Positions 1 to 5,414 are shown, counted from the first letter of the stretch. The stretch is DNA of 5,494 nt from Methyloglobulus sp. (GCA_013140405.1 JABFSV010000488.1:1-5494), one strand, 5' to 3'. Notes: generated from the sequence alone by a model not told the origin. A program made the numbers and translations.

Positions 1-292
1 TAGTCTTAGGTTTGGGTGGAGTGGGTTTCGATACCAATGGTTTAATGTCTGCCATCGCCCCAGCGCTGGGCGCTTCCAGGGCAATGTCGATCATCGGCAA
101 AGGTGTCGCTTCGCTAAGCGGTTCAGGTACTGGACGGCTCGCATACAGAAACATTAACAGGCAATGCATGACGCAAACCAATACCGTAATTAGCACAACG
201 GCAAGAAAGCGCTTCCAGGTGATAGGTAACGCAAAACTAACGGGCAAGCGGGACGGTTCCCGTTGCGCGGCTTCCACAAAAAATAAGGTCAC
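1..292 (-). CDS. tonB: TonB-like energy transducer, N-terminal part (runs off the left edge)
   Basis: The first 97 residues are present. TonB carries inner-membrane proton-motive force, harvested by ExbB/ExbD, to outer-membrane receptors for siderophores, cobalamin and similar ligands. Visible order: a short basic N-terminus (KR at residues 27-28), one hydrophobic membrane span at about 29-50 containing a His (H43), then a periplasmic Pro-rich stretch (VPEPLSEATPLP, and from residue 89 KPTPPKPKT), as expected of TonB. The E. coli span carries a Ser four residues before its His; here that position is Val. The GTG start at 292 overlaps the TGA stop of the upstream 78-aa gene by 4 nt, which suggests translational coupling; a second in-frame GTG at 277 is an alternative. 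Neither has a strong Shine-Dalgarno sequence of its own. The C-terminal receptor-binding domain lies outside the window, so a TonB-like paralogue cannot be excluded. Confidence 0.78.
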   Translation of the reverse strand, partial: MTLFFVEAAQREPSRLPVSFALPITWKRFLAVVLITVLVCVMHCLLMFLYASRPVPEPLSEATPLPMIDIALEAPSAGAMADIKPLVSKPTPPKPKT

Positions 293-525
293 TTTTTCAC
301 TTTAGGATTGATTAAATCGGGCGTTAACATAGCCATGCGCTGATATAATTCAGCCATATGTTGTTGTAATTTTTCCAGGCAACGTTTGGTTTCATCCTGT
401 TGACTTTCCAAATGTTCGAAATGGACCTGAAAATAACGCGCAGATGGAAACTCGGGTTTTGCAGGGGCTTCGTTGGCTGAAGAATATGATTTTTGATGAT
501 GCAGTTGAGCAGGTTTAAGATTCAT
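289..525 (-). CDS. Small hypothetical protein with predicted coiled-coil, upstream of tonB
   Basis: This is a 78-aa soluble protein with no signal peptide or membrane span, and I do not recognise the family. Residues 1-28 are polar and probably disordered (several Ser, Ala and Pro). Residues about 31-67 (from YFQVHFEHLESQQDETKR through LEKLQQHMAELYQRM) are charged and heptad-like, fitting an amphipathic helix or coiled coil. The tail is basic and ends KVKK. The start is well supported: ATG at 525 follows AAGGAG with a 9-nt spacer. The stop overlaps the GTG start of the tonB-like gene, so the two are very likely co-transcribed and translationally coupled. Context suggests a role beside TonB-dependent transport, perhaps as a small partner protein, but this is inference only. 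No strong promoter is visible upstream; a TATAAT hexamer at 618-623 on this strand lacks a good -35. Confidence 0.72.
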   Translation of the reverse strand: MNLKPAQLHHQKSYSSANEAPAKPEFPSARYFQVHFEHLESQQDETKRCLEKLQQHMAELYQRMAMLTPDLINPKVKK

Positions 526-534
526 GGTCTGTGT

Positions 535-540
535 CTCCTT
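535..540 (-). promoter_or_regulatory. Shine-Dalgarno for the 78-aa gene
   Basis: AAGGAG on the minus strand, 9 nt upstream of the ATG at 525. It is the strongest ribosome-binding site on this strand and fixes the start of the two-gene unit. Confidence 0.75.
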
Positions 541-987
541 ATCTTTTTGCTACACTCAAACACAATAAGACGATTGAAGAGGCGAAATCCCTCACCTTAT
601 TAATTGAAAAAAATTGGATTATACATGGCAGCGCTATCTTTAACTCCCATTTCAGAATTGAAGAACCGCTCTTGGGGTAATTTATTTTGAAAGATATGGG
701 GTAGATGTCAGATTGAATATCTATGCAGTATTGGTATGTTTTCTGAGAAAAAAAATCCTTTTGTGACGCTGCCTCACCTGTGGACTTTGTCGATTGAGGT
801 ATGGCAGGGCGGCAAGGGTTTGTTCCCAAATCCGCGACGGTTATTCACGCTAACGCACCCCACATAATTGCTTTACAGGCTTAACCAACTTTTAGGGTTC
901 CACTCTCATAGTGCTTATAGCCTATCGGAAGCTAAAATAATCAATCGATGACCCAAAAAAAGGCGTCCCTGCCAGAAGGTGAGAGGA

Positions 988-1027
988 TGTGCATGAATTG
1001 ATCATTCTATTGTTCAATTCATGCACA
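988..1027. repeat. 40-bp near-palindrome with 14-bp perfect arms
   Basis: The left arm TGTGCATGAATTGA (988-1001) and right arm TCAATTCATGCACA (1014-1027) are exact reverse complements separated by 12 nt. Within the spacer three further pairs match (1003/1012, 1004/1011, 1006/1009), so 17 of 20 pairs are complementary. No T-tract follows on either strand, so this is not an ordinary intrinsic terminator. It could be a protein-binding site, an RNA hairpin or a mobile-element end. The symmetry is certain; the function is not. Confidence 0.85.
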
Positions 1028-1049
1028 ATAGGAATTCAGCAATTCCTAT
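1028..1049. repeat. 9-bp perfect hairpin adjoining the 40-bp palindrome
   Basis: ATAGGAATT (1028-1036) and AATTCCTAT (1041-1049) are exact reverse complements around the 4-nt loop CAGC. The element abuts the preceding palindrome with no gap, giving two back-to-back stem-loops over 62 bp. No T-run follows. Confidence 0.8.
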
Positions 1050-1119
1050 GCCATAAATGTAAAACACAGCAATACTGCTGGTTGCAGCGGTTTTTGGGGT
1101 TACTCGCACTTTAAAAAGT

Positions 1120-1133
1120 GTGGCATATGACAC
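1120..1133. promoter_or_regulatory. Operator-like site A (GTGGCATATGACAC)
   Basis: Matches 13 of 14 bases of the perfect palindrome GTGTCATATGACAC found at 1418-1431. Its centre is exactly 21 bp, about two helical turns, from that of site B, so two dimers could bind the same DNA face. The regulator is unknown. Confidence 0.5.
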
Positions 1134-1140
1134 AACTAGT

Positions 1141-1154
1141 GCGTCATATGACCT
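1141..1154. promoter_or_regulatory. Operator-like site B (GCGTCATATGACCT)
   Basis: Matches 11 of 14 bases of the perfect copy at 1418-1431, keeping an intact GTCATATGAC core. It lies 21 bp centre-to-centre from site A. A weak promoter-like pair, TTGATT (1160-1165) and GATGAT (1183-1188) with 17-bp spacing, lies just downstream, an arrangement similar to that at the third site, but no clear gene follows. Confidence 0.45.
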
Positions 1155-1354
1155 ATTTTTTGATTTTCACGGGTTGGCTTGTGATGATGGTCGCCGTGGT
1201 TTGATAAAGCGTTGTCAGAGGGTAATACTGGAGTAAAGCAAGTTCCGTTTAGAATCGTTGGAAGCAGGCAACGCAAGGGTTTGAGGACTGTGCTTCTATG
1301 GTTGTTGGTAATTAGGTGTCCTTTTTAACGAGGTGCTTCACGACAGGTATCGCT

Positions 1355-1397
1355 GCCCTAACGTGCTTTATTCTCGGATTTTTAAGGAGGTTAGGGC
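1355..1397. repeat. 8-bp inverted repeat upstream of the Cys/His gene
   Basis: GCCCTAAC (1355-1362) and GTTAGGGC (1390-1397) are exact reverse complements with a 27-nt spacer. The loop is long and no T-run follows. Function is unknown, and a chance occurrence is possible. Confidence 0.35.
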
Positions 1398-1409
1398 TAG
1401 GTCTTTTTG

Positions 1410-1439
1410 ATTAAACTGTGTCATATGACACGGTTTAAT
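1410..1439. promoter_or_regulatory. 30-bp near-perfect palindrome, probable operator C
   Basis: The core GTGTCATATGACAC (1418-1431) is a perfect 14-bp palindrome. It is flanked by ATTAAAC (1410-1416) and GTTTAAT (1433-1439), also exact reverse complements, so only one of 15 base pairs (1417/1432) is mismatched. The right end touches the -35 hexamer of the promoter for the downstream gene, placing the centre at about -50. That position fits an activator or a repressor of the Cys/His-repeat gene. Two imperfect copies of the core occur about 280-300 bp upstream. I do not recognise the cognate regulator; the spacing does not fit a MerR-type operator, which would sit between -35 and -10. Confidence 0.7.
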
Positions 1440-1468
1440 TGATAACCCTTTATTTTCTCTGTTAGAAT
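1439..1468 (+). promoter_or_regulatory. Sigma70-type promoter of the Cys/His-repeat gene
   Basis: TTGATA (1439-1444, 5 of 6 to consensus) and TAGAAT (1463-1468, 5 of 6) are separated by 18 bp. Transcription would begin near 1475, leaving a leader of about 25 nt before the ATG at 1500. Confidence 0.65.
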
Positions 1469-1486
1469 CAAGACTCCTTTAATGTT

Positions 1487-1492
1487 GGAGGA
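1487..1492 (+). promoter_or_regulatory. Shine-Dalgarno deciding the start of the Cys/His-repeat gene
   Basis: GGAGGA sits 7 nt before the ATG at 1500. An in-frame ATG at 1482 lies upstream of this site and would place it inside the coding region, so 1500 is the better start; it also begins a clean signal peptide. Confidence 0.75.
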
Positions 1493-1499
1493 TACCGTT

Positions 1500-1883
1500 A
1501 TGAAAATTCGCTTCTTATTGATTTCCCTTGCTTTGTCGCTTTCGCTAGTTTCGGCTGGCGCATGGGCCAAAACCCATCCTAAGCACTGTGACATCCACAA
1601 AACCGATGCCACACATGATTGTGCCAAGCATTGCGCCACCCATCCCGGCGCAAAAGATAAGGCTTGTGCCAAGCACTGTGAGTCGGACTCATCTGCCAAA
1701 GCCCATGTTTGCAATACCCCGCACTGCGACAAGCATTTGGCAGCGGCGGCGAAAAGTTGCAATACCGTTAGTTGTTCGACACACACAGGTGCCGATGCAC
1801 ATAACTGTAGTGCGGAGCATTGCGCCAAACACGGTGGCAACATGGCAGATTGCTGTGGAACTACGCAGCGTTGTGATGTCTAG
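1500..1883 (+). CDS. Exported Cys/His-rich tandem-repeat protein, putative metal-binding
   Basis: A 127-aa protein with a clear Sec signal peptide: MKIR, a hydrophobic core at about 5-20, and likely cleavage after AWA at residue 23. The mature ~104 residues hold 14 Cys and 14 His (about 27%) and fall into six repeats of 15-16 residues starting near positions 24, 40, 55, 70, 86 and 102. Typical units are CAKHCATH, CNTPHCDKH and CSAEHCAKH, giving a C-x(2,3)-H-C-x2-H theme. In the first unit the leading Cys is replaced by His, and the third lacks the trailing His. The tail adds CC and a final Cys (118, 119, 125). Such density of soft ligands suggests periplasmic or secreted binding of copper, zinc or a similar metal; multiple disulfides are the alternative. 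I do not recognise the family. It is not obviously a Csp copper-storage four-helix bundle, because Pro and Gly interrupt the repeats. It has its own promoter and palindromic site. Confidence 0.82.
   Translation: MKIRFLLISLALSLSLVSAGAWAKTHPKHCDIHKTDATHDCAKHCATHPGAKDKACAKHCESDSSAKAHVCNTPHCDKHLAAAAKSCNTVSCSTHTGADAHNCSAEHCAKHGGNMADCCGTTQRCDV
1569..1850 (+). repeat. Six in-frame tandem repeats coding 15-16-residue Cys/His units
   Basis: Residues 24-117 align as six units. Positions conserved in most are a leading Cys, HC four or five residues later (SC in unit five), and His three residues after that. Units two and three share ACAKHC or DCAKHC; units four and five share CNT. At the DNA level the copies have diverged (tgtgccaagcattgc versus tgtgccaagcactgt are the closest), which indicates old duplication under selection rather than recent slippage. 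Confidence 0.75.
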
Positions 1884-1959
1884 GGCAGGGCTGTTAATGC
1901 GTTCAATCTAAGGTCAGGCGAGGTTGCTTTATAGCTTGGCGCGCACTTCATCATTATTT

Positions 1960-1988
1960 ACTTGATAGCCTGGAGCAGGCTATCAAGT
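1960..1988. terminator. Hairpin between convergent genes, possible terminator
   Basis: ACTTGATAGCCT (1960-1971) and AGGCTATCAAGT (1977-1988) form a perfect 12-bp stem with a GGAGC loop, 76 nt after the stop of the Cys/His gene and 134 bp beyond the stop of the PepSY gene. Neither side carries a real T-tract (the plus side continues CTTCG), so it may be a processing or 3'-stabilising structure instead of a classic intrinsic terminator. Confidence 0.55.
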
Positions 1989-2121
1989 CTTCGAAATCCA
2001 AGATCCGTTAGAACCGGCATAAACCCAATCATAAAATAGAATGACAGTTAACGTTTTGGATAGGTGTAGCCGGCCAACACTTATTGTCAGTTCGAGCTTA
2101 CAAACCACCCTCAATAGTTAC

Positions 2122-3537
2122 TTATCTTTTTACCCTTGATAGATAATATTCGAATCCACGTGCTAGCCATTTCGACAGGATGGCCACCATCCGAATCATA
2201 AAAGGAAGAGCTTTCTGCGCCAATAAATTCATCAATTGGTCTATTGACAGGAGCAGTTGATAAGCGGATTTTTTAAGTCGCACTTTGAAATCCCTTAACA
2301 CCATAAAATTGACCGCCCGATCCCGAATCCTACCTTTCCGGTGCAACCAACGCACGAAGCCACTTATGTACAGAAAAAGCAGGCTTTGCCCGGCCAGAAA
2401 CCAGCAGAACCGCCCGTATACCCCCAATGCCTCGCCCGTATGTAGCGGCCACATCCAGGTTATCAGGGTTTCCCCCTTGCCGAATGCGGCAGGATTCCTG
2501 ACTTCTTTAATGTGTCCACTCCAACGGTCTACCCAAACCGTCGTGTAAGGGTGGCGCTGTTTCACTTCACCTTTCTGGCGTAAGTTCACTCGGTAAACGC
2601 CGCTGTTACCGTCGGGTGTCGTCACCCGGCGCAATTCGGCCTTGGGGAATGGGCCACGGGCAATAAATTCGGCGGCTTCCAAAAGTGTAGGATGGTTGTT
2701 CGGTATTGCCGTACTAGAGATGGTACGTCCTGTTTCCCCATGCGCCATGCCGGTTGAGCCGAATAGATCCTCCAATACCAAGGGAAAACTAAGATGGAAT
2801 CCGGTAAAGGCGAGCAATAACAAGGCTACGGCACTCAGCAGACCTATCATGCGATGCAAATCAAACAGCAACCGCATCACGCCGGACCTAACCCGAATTT
2901 GCACCGCCGAGCGAATGTTCTGCACCCCAGGCCACCACAAGTACAATCCAGAAAAGACAGACGCCATCAACAATAATCCACTATAGCCGACGATATTCCA
3001 GCCAGCTTGGTCAAATTGTAGCTGCGTGTGCAAATCCAGTAACCAAGTGGTTACTGTTTGCCCCCAGAAGCGGCTCGCCACCACTTCCGCCGTATAAGGA
3101 TTGACCGACACCATCAAAGGGGCATAGCGCTCAAAGAATGTCTCCCTGGGTTTGTCGAACCACGCGGTCATCATGCCAATAGCAGAGCGGGGCAACTCCA
3201 GCGTCCATTCACCATGACGGTCTGGATGTACCGCCCGAACCGATGCCATGATCTGGTCTAGCGATTGATAGTCACCTTGCGCCTCCTCAACCACCAATTG
3301 CGGATTCAATAACTCGTCTAATGCCTCACGGTAAACACAAGCACTCCCCGTGAAACCCAGCACAGCAAAAATAAATCCAACGGCTAAAGCCAGAAATAGA
3401 TGGACATTGAGCCAAGTCGTTCTGGATAGCCATTTTTTTACTTGGATTTGCCTTGTGCAGTGTTGAAGCAATCGGATGACTGTGCTGACAAAAAAAATAC
3501 CCAGCGCCATTAATCGCTGTTTTGAATACGGTTGCAT
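2122..3537 (-). CDS. PepSY-associated transmembrane protein (PiuB/FoxB-like)
   Basis: A 471-aa inner-membrane protein of the PepSY-associated TM family, whose members are often encoded with TonB-dependent siderophore receptors and are implicated in reductive iron release or haem-linked electron transfer. The family pattern is clear: WLNVHLFLALAVG (H46) opens TM1 (about 48-66); a PepSY domain spans about 87-155; LLDLH (H170) precedes TM2 (182-203, ending GLYLWWPG); LLFDLHRMIG (H228) opens TM3 (229-250); a second PepSY-like domain covers about 283-345; WPLHTGEALG (H366) precedes TM4 (372-396). The four His are candidate haem or metal ligands. It has an N-terminal extension of about 38 residues with an extra hydrophobic stretch (9-24) and a long basic C-terminal tail (about 400-471). 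No Shine-Dalgarno precedes the ATG at 3537, so the start is uncertain. No receptor gene adjoins it here. Family assignment is firm; substrate is inferred. Confidence 0.87.
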   Translation of the reverse strand: MQPYSKQRLMALGIFFVSTVIRLLQHCTRQIQVKKWLSRTTWLNVHLFLALAVGFIFAVLGFTGSACVYREALDELLNPQLVVEEAQGDYQSLDQIMASVRAVHPDRHGEWTLELPRSAIGMMTAWFDKPRETFFERYAPLMVSVNPYTAEVVASRFWGQTVTTWLLDLHTQLQFDQAGWNIVGYSGLLLMASVFSGLYLWWPGVQNIRSAVQIRVRSGVMRLLFDLHRMIGLLSAVALLLLAFTGFHLSFPLVLEDLFGSTGMAHGETGRTISSTAIPNNHPTLLEAAEFIARGPFPKAELRRVTTPDGNSGVYRVNLRQKGEVKQRHPYTTVWVDRWSGHIKEVRNPAAFGKGETLITWMWPLHTGEALGVYGRFCWFLAGQSLLFLYISGFVRWLHRKGRIRDRAVNFMVLRDFKVRLKKSAYQLLLSIDQLMNLLAQKALPFMIRMVAILSKWLARGFEYYLSRVKR

Positions 3538-3621
3538 AGGATTAACTTTAATAATTTCGCGATTATGTCTAATAGGGTGACGGTAAGGATTCGTAAATGG
3601 TTAATTGACTCAAAGAACGGT

Positions 3622-3843
3622 TTACCCTAAAGCCAACCTGAATTCATTGGTATCAGCGGCGTATTTCAGTGATGGGGCAAAACCGCTTTGCAGACGCGTA
3701 AAGTTTAATAGATTTGCTTGATTTCTTCAGGTTTCTTCTCAGGCAGCAATATGCTGAAAGTTTTTTTGGGAGAGTCCAGCTAACCATATGACTTCATGTA
3801 AGCCCACAGCATGTCCTGGAACTAGCTGGCTGGTTGAATCCAT
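3622..3843 (-). pseudogene. Possible decayed coding remnant, multiple stops and frameshift
   Basis: Minus-strand translation gives protein-like pieces in two frames: MLWAYMKSYG, then a TAG (3780-3782), then LDSPKKTFSILLPEKKPEE and onward to a TAA at 3705-3707. In another frame NLLNFTRLQSGFAPSLKYA continues with ADTNEFRLALG to a TAA at 3622-3624. A 34-codon open frame (3739-3843) overlaps these. The composition is plausible for protein, but I recognise no family, no Shine-Dalgarno is present, and the pieces need at least one stop codon and one frameshift to join. It may simply be non-coding DNA. Confidence 0.22.
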
Positions 3844-4076
3844 TATTAAAAATGAGATGAGCAATGAATTTTTATAGACTGCCAACGTTATATATCCAGT
3901 GCAGCATTGTGATTAGGGAAATATATTATTTTACAAGGTGAGGGACATCTTGCACTTGTTCGTCAATATCATCACATGTTGAAGACGGATAACATTCGGC
4001 TTGGCATTGTGCAACGATCGGCAAAACATCAGCGCAATTAAACTAAATAATTACCTTTCAACAACATAAAATATTT

Positions 4077-4081
4077 AGGAG
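4077..4081 (+). promoter_or_regulatory. Shine-Dalgarno selecting a TTG start
   Basis: AGGAG is 6 nt upstream of TTG at 4088. No ATG or GTG lies nearby in frame, and the signal peptide begins immediately at the TTG, so the rare start codon is well supported. Confidence 0.75.
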
Positions 4082-4087
4082 AAAAAA

Positions 4088-5335
4088 TTGAAACTTAAAA
4101 GTCGTTTACTCAACCCCACGCTTCTATTGCTTGGTTTTATCTTGTACCAGGGAACCAGTTTCAGCGTACTTGCCAATGAAGCGGCTCCACGATGTCGACT
4201 ATTGATTGCAAACCAATTGTTTGACGGGGTCAATTTCCCGCAAGCCAATATGGCCGTGTTAATTGAAGGCAATAAAGTCAAGCAAGTCGGCTTACCCGAT
4301 CAATTGCGTGGATTATGCAAAAATAGGATAAATTTGGGTGATGCGACAATTTTACCGGGATTTATCGAATCACACGCGCATATAACCTTCCAAAACGTCA
4401 GGAAAGACAATGTCCTGGAACATGGCATAACCACCGCGCAGGATACCGGCGGCCCATTAAAGATTCCTGAGGGTGGTCAAGGAAAACTAAGGTTATTGAG
4501 CGTAGGGCCTATCATACAGGCTGACGGCGGATATCCGCTTAACATATTCGGAGGAGGCCTTGGCGGATATGATCAGATTGGTTATCCGGTTTCATCAGTG
4601 ACTGAAGCCCAGGAAGTTGTCCAGCACTTGGTTGATGGTGGCGCGACAGCCATCAAGATTGCCCTGGAACCCGGTGGTGAAACGGGGGCACCCTGGATGC
4701 AACCCCACGATGGCCCTGTACCCGCCACGCCATGGCCTATGCTTTCCCCTGAAATAGTCCAGGCGCTTGTGGTTAAGGCGCACGCGCTTGATAAGCGGGT
4801 AATAGCCCATGTGGGTGAAAATACAGGTTTTGAACGGGCGCTTGATGCAGGGGTTGATGAATTCGCCCACATGCCTTGTTCTGAAATCAGTGAAAGCTTG
4901 TTGCAGCGTGCGGTGAATCAGGGTGTCACCTTTGTAACGACGATTGATACGCTCTCGTCTTGCGTGGATACCGCCACCCATAAGGGAATTCATTCCAACA
5001 CGATGAGTCTAGCCAGCAAAGGCGCTAAATTTATCTACGGTTCTGAAGTTGCACACGATAATGTTCCTTGGGGGATCAATGGTGAGGAAATGCATATGAT
5101 GTTGCATTTAACCAGCGGGGATTCGATTGATTTTACGGACGTTGTAAACGTATTCAAAGCCGTGACATCCAAGGCCGGGGAGCGTTTGGGCGTGGATTCG
5201 CTTCTAGGTACTTTGGCTCCCGGTGCGCCAGCCGATATCATTGCGGTGCGTGGCAACCCATTCCAAAGGTTTAAGCTATTGGAGTATCCAGACCTGGTCA
5301 TTTCAGGAGGACGCATCATAGTCAATAAATTCTAA
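4088..5335 (+). CDS. Secreted metal-dependent amidohydrolase
   Basis: A 415-aa amidohydrolase-superfamily protein with an N-terminal export signal (basic KLKSR, hydrophobic core about 7-28, likely cleavage after VLA at 29), so it probably acts in the periplasm. Order: a small beta-sandwich segment (about 36-90), the metal-binding HxH of GFIESHAHITF (H96, H98), a likely carboxylated bridging lysine in AIKIALEPG (K190), His ligands in VIAHVGENTG (H241) and DEFAHMP (H261), and the closing LGTLAPGAPADIIAVRGNP segment (about 373-391) that precedes the C-terminal beta-sandwich. This resembles imidazolonepropionase/prolidase-type members that hydrolyse cyclic amides or peptides; the substrate cannot be told. 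Oddly, where relatives have GTD with the catalytic Asp, this protein has GSEVAHDN (E320, D324). It starts at TTG with a good ribosome-binding site. No co-directional neighbour lies in the window, so it appears to be transcribed alone, from a promoter I could not place. Confidence 0.88.
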   Translation: MKLKSRLLNPTLLLLGFILYQGTSFSVLANEAAPRCRLLIANQLFDGVNFPQANMAVLIEGNKVKQVGLPDQLRGLCKNRINLGDATILPGFIESHAHITFQNVRKDNVLEHGITTAQDTGGPLKIPEGGQGKLRLLSVGPIIQADGGYPLNIFGGGLGGYDQIGYPVSSVTEAQEVVQHLVDGGATAIKIALEPGGETGAPWMQPHDGPVPATPWPMLSPEIVQALVVKAHALDKRVIAHVGENTGFERALDAGVDEFAHMPCSEISESLLQRAVNQGVTFVTTIDTLSSCVDTATHKGIHSNTMSLASKGAKFIYGSEVAHDNVPWGINGEEMHMMLHLTSGDSIDFTDVVNVFKAVTSKAGERLGVDSLLGTLAPGAPADIIAVRGNPFQRFKLLEYPDLVISGGRIIVNKF

Positions 5336-5369
5336 CGAATTAAGGTAACCATTAGAAATTAATAAACTA

Positions 5370-5399
5370 TTGCTTGCGGGGTATCTGCCTCGCAGGCAA
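5370..5399. repeat. Hairpin downstream of the amidohydrolase gene
   Basis: TTGCTTGCG (5370-5378) pairs with CGCAGGCAA (5391-5399) over 9 bp, counting one G-U wobble, around a 12-nt loop. It lies 34 nt after the stop codon. No T-tract follows, so termination is uncertain. Confidence 0.4.
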
Positions 5400-5414
5400 A
5401 CAAGGAATACACAT

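Larger units (their letters stand above)
526..1499. other. Long intergenic region rich in inverted repeats, no convincing gene
   Basis: About 970 bp separate the minus-strand 78-aa gene from the plus-strand Cys/His-repeat gene, which are divergently oriented. The only longer open frame (539-829, minus) starts at TTG without a ribosome-binding site, has no internal Met and looks non-coding. What the region does hold, listed separately, is a 40-bp near-palindrome and a 9-bp hairpin (988-1049), two operator-like sites (1120-1154), an 8-bp inverted repeat (1355-1397), and a 30-bp palindrome with promoter (1410-1468). A 4-bp hairpin followed by GGTTTTT at 1077-1095 is too weak to call a terminator. 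A tiny hydrophobic open frame (1148-1204, 18 aa) has no ribosome-binding site. The stretch 541-960 shows nothing I can name. Confidence 0.6.
3538..4087. other. Divergent intergenic region, 550 bp
   Basis: Separates the divergently transcribed PepSY and amidohydrolase genes. On the minus strand CATAAT near 3562-3567 could be a -10 for the PepSY gene, but no matching -35 is seen. TTGGCA at 4001-4006 resembles a -35 for the plus-strand gene but lacks a good -10. The segment 3622-3843 may hold a decayed reading frame, listed separately. A CATATGAC half-site at 3785-3792 matches one arm of the operator-like motif. No RNA gene, IS end or Fur box is convincing. Confidence 0.5.

Noticed and set aside
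12..305. 97-codon plus-strand open frame
   Set aside because: It is antisense to the tonB-like gene, whose reading on the other strand shows a proper membrane span and Pro-rich region.
539..829. 96-codon open frame on the minus strand upstream of the 78-aa gene
   Set aside because: It starts at TTG with no ribosome-binding site, has no internal Met, shows low-complexity composition without domain signs, and ends on the Shine-Dalgarno region of the next gene.
952..972. Minus-strand terminator GGCAGGGACGCC followed by seven T
   Set aside because: Only three base pairs (GGC/GCC) form a stem, too weak despite the T-run, and no minus-strand gene ends here.
1355..1397. Integron attC site, from GCCCTAAC and GTTAGGGC
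   Set aside because: The ends resemble but do not fit the 7-base RYYYAAC/GTTRRRY pattern, the span is only 43 bp, and no inner boxes or cassette-like genes are present.
1417..1434. LexA SOS box at CTGTGTCATATGACAC
   Set aside because: Only one half fits CTGT; the other arm reads ACAC instead of ACAG, and the two related upstream sites depart further from the SOS consensus.
1421..1843. 140-codon minus-strand frame rich in Cys, Ala and Leu
   Set aside because: It is the antisense shadow of the Cys/His-repeat gene; the plus-strand frame has promoter, ribosome-binding site and signal peptide.
1946..1965. Fur box resemblance around TCATCATTATTT
   Set aside because: Only a partial match on one arm, and it lies downstream of two converging genes and not at a promoter.
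588..3945. Inverted 11-bp match (TCCCTCACCTT near 588-598 and AAGGTGAGGGA near 3935-3945) as mobile-element ends
   Set aside because: Several 11-bp matches are expected by chance in a window this size, the flanks do not extend the match, and no transposase lies between.
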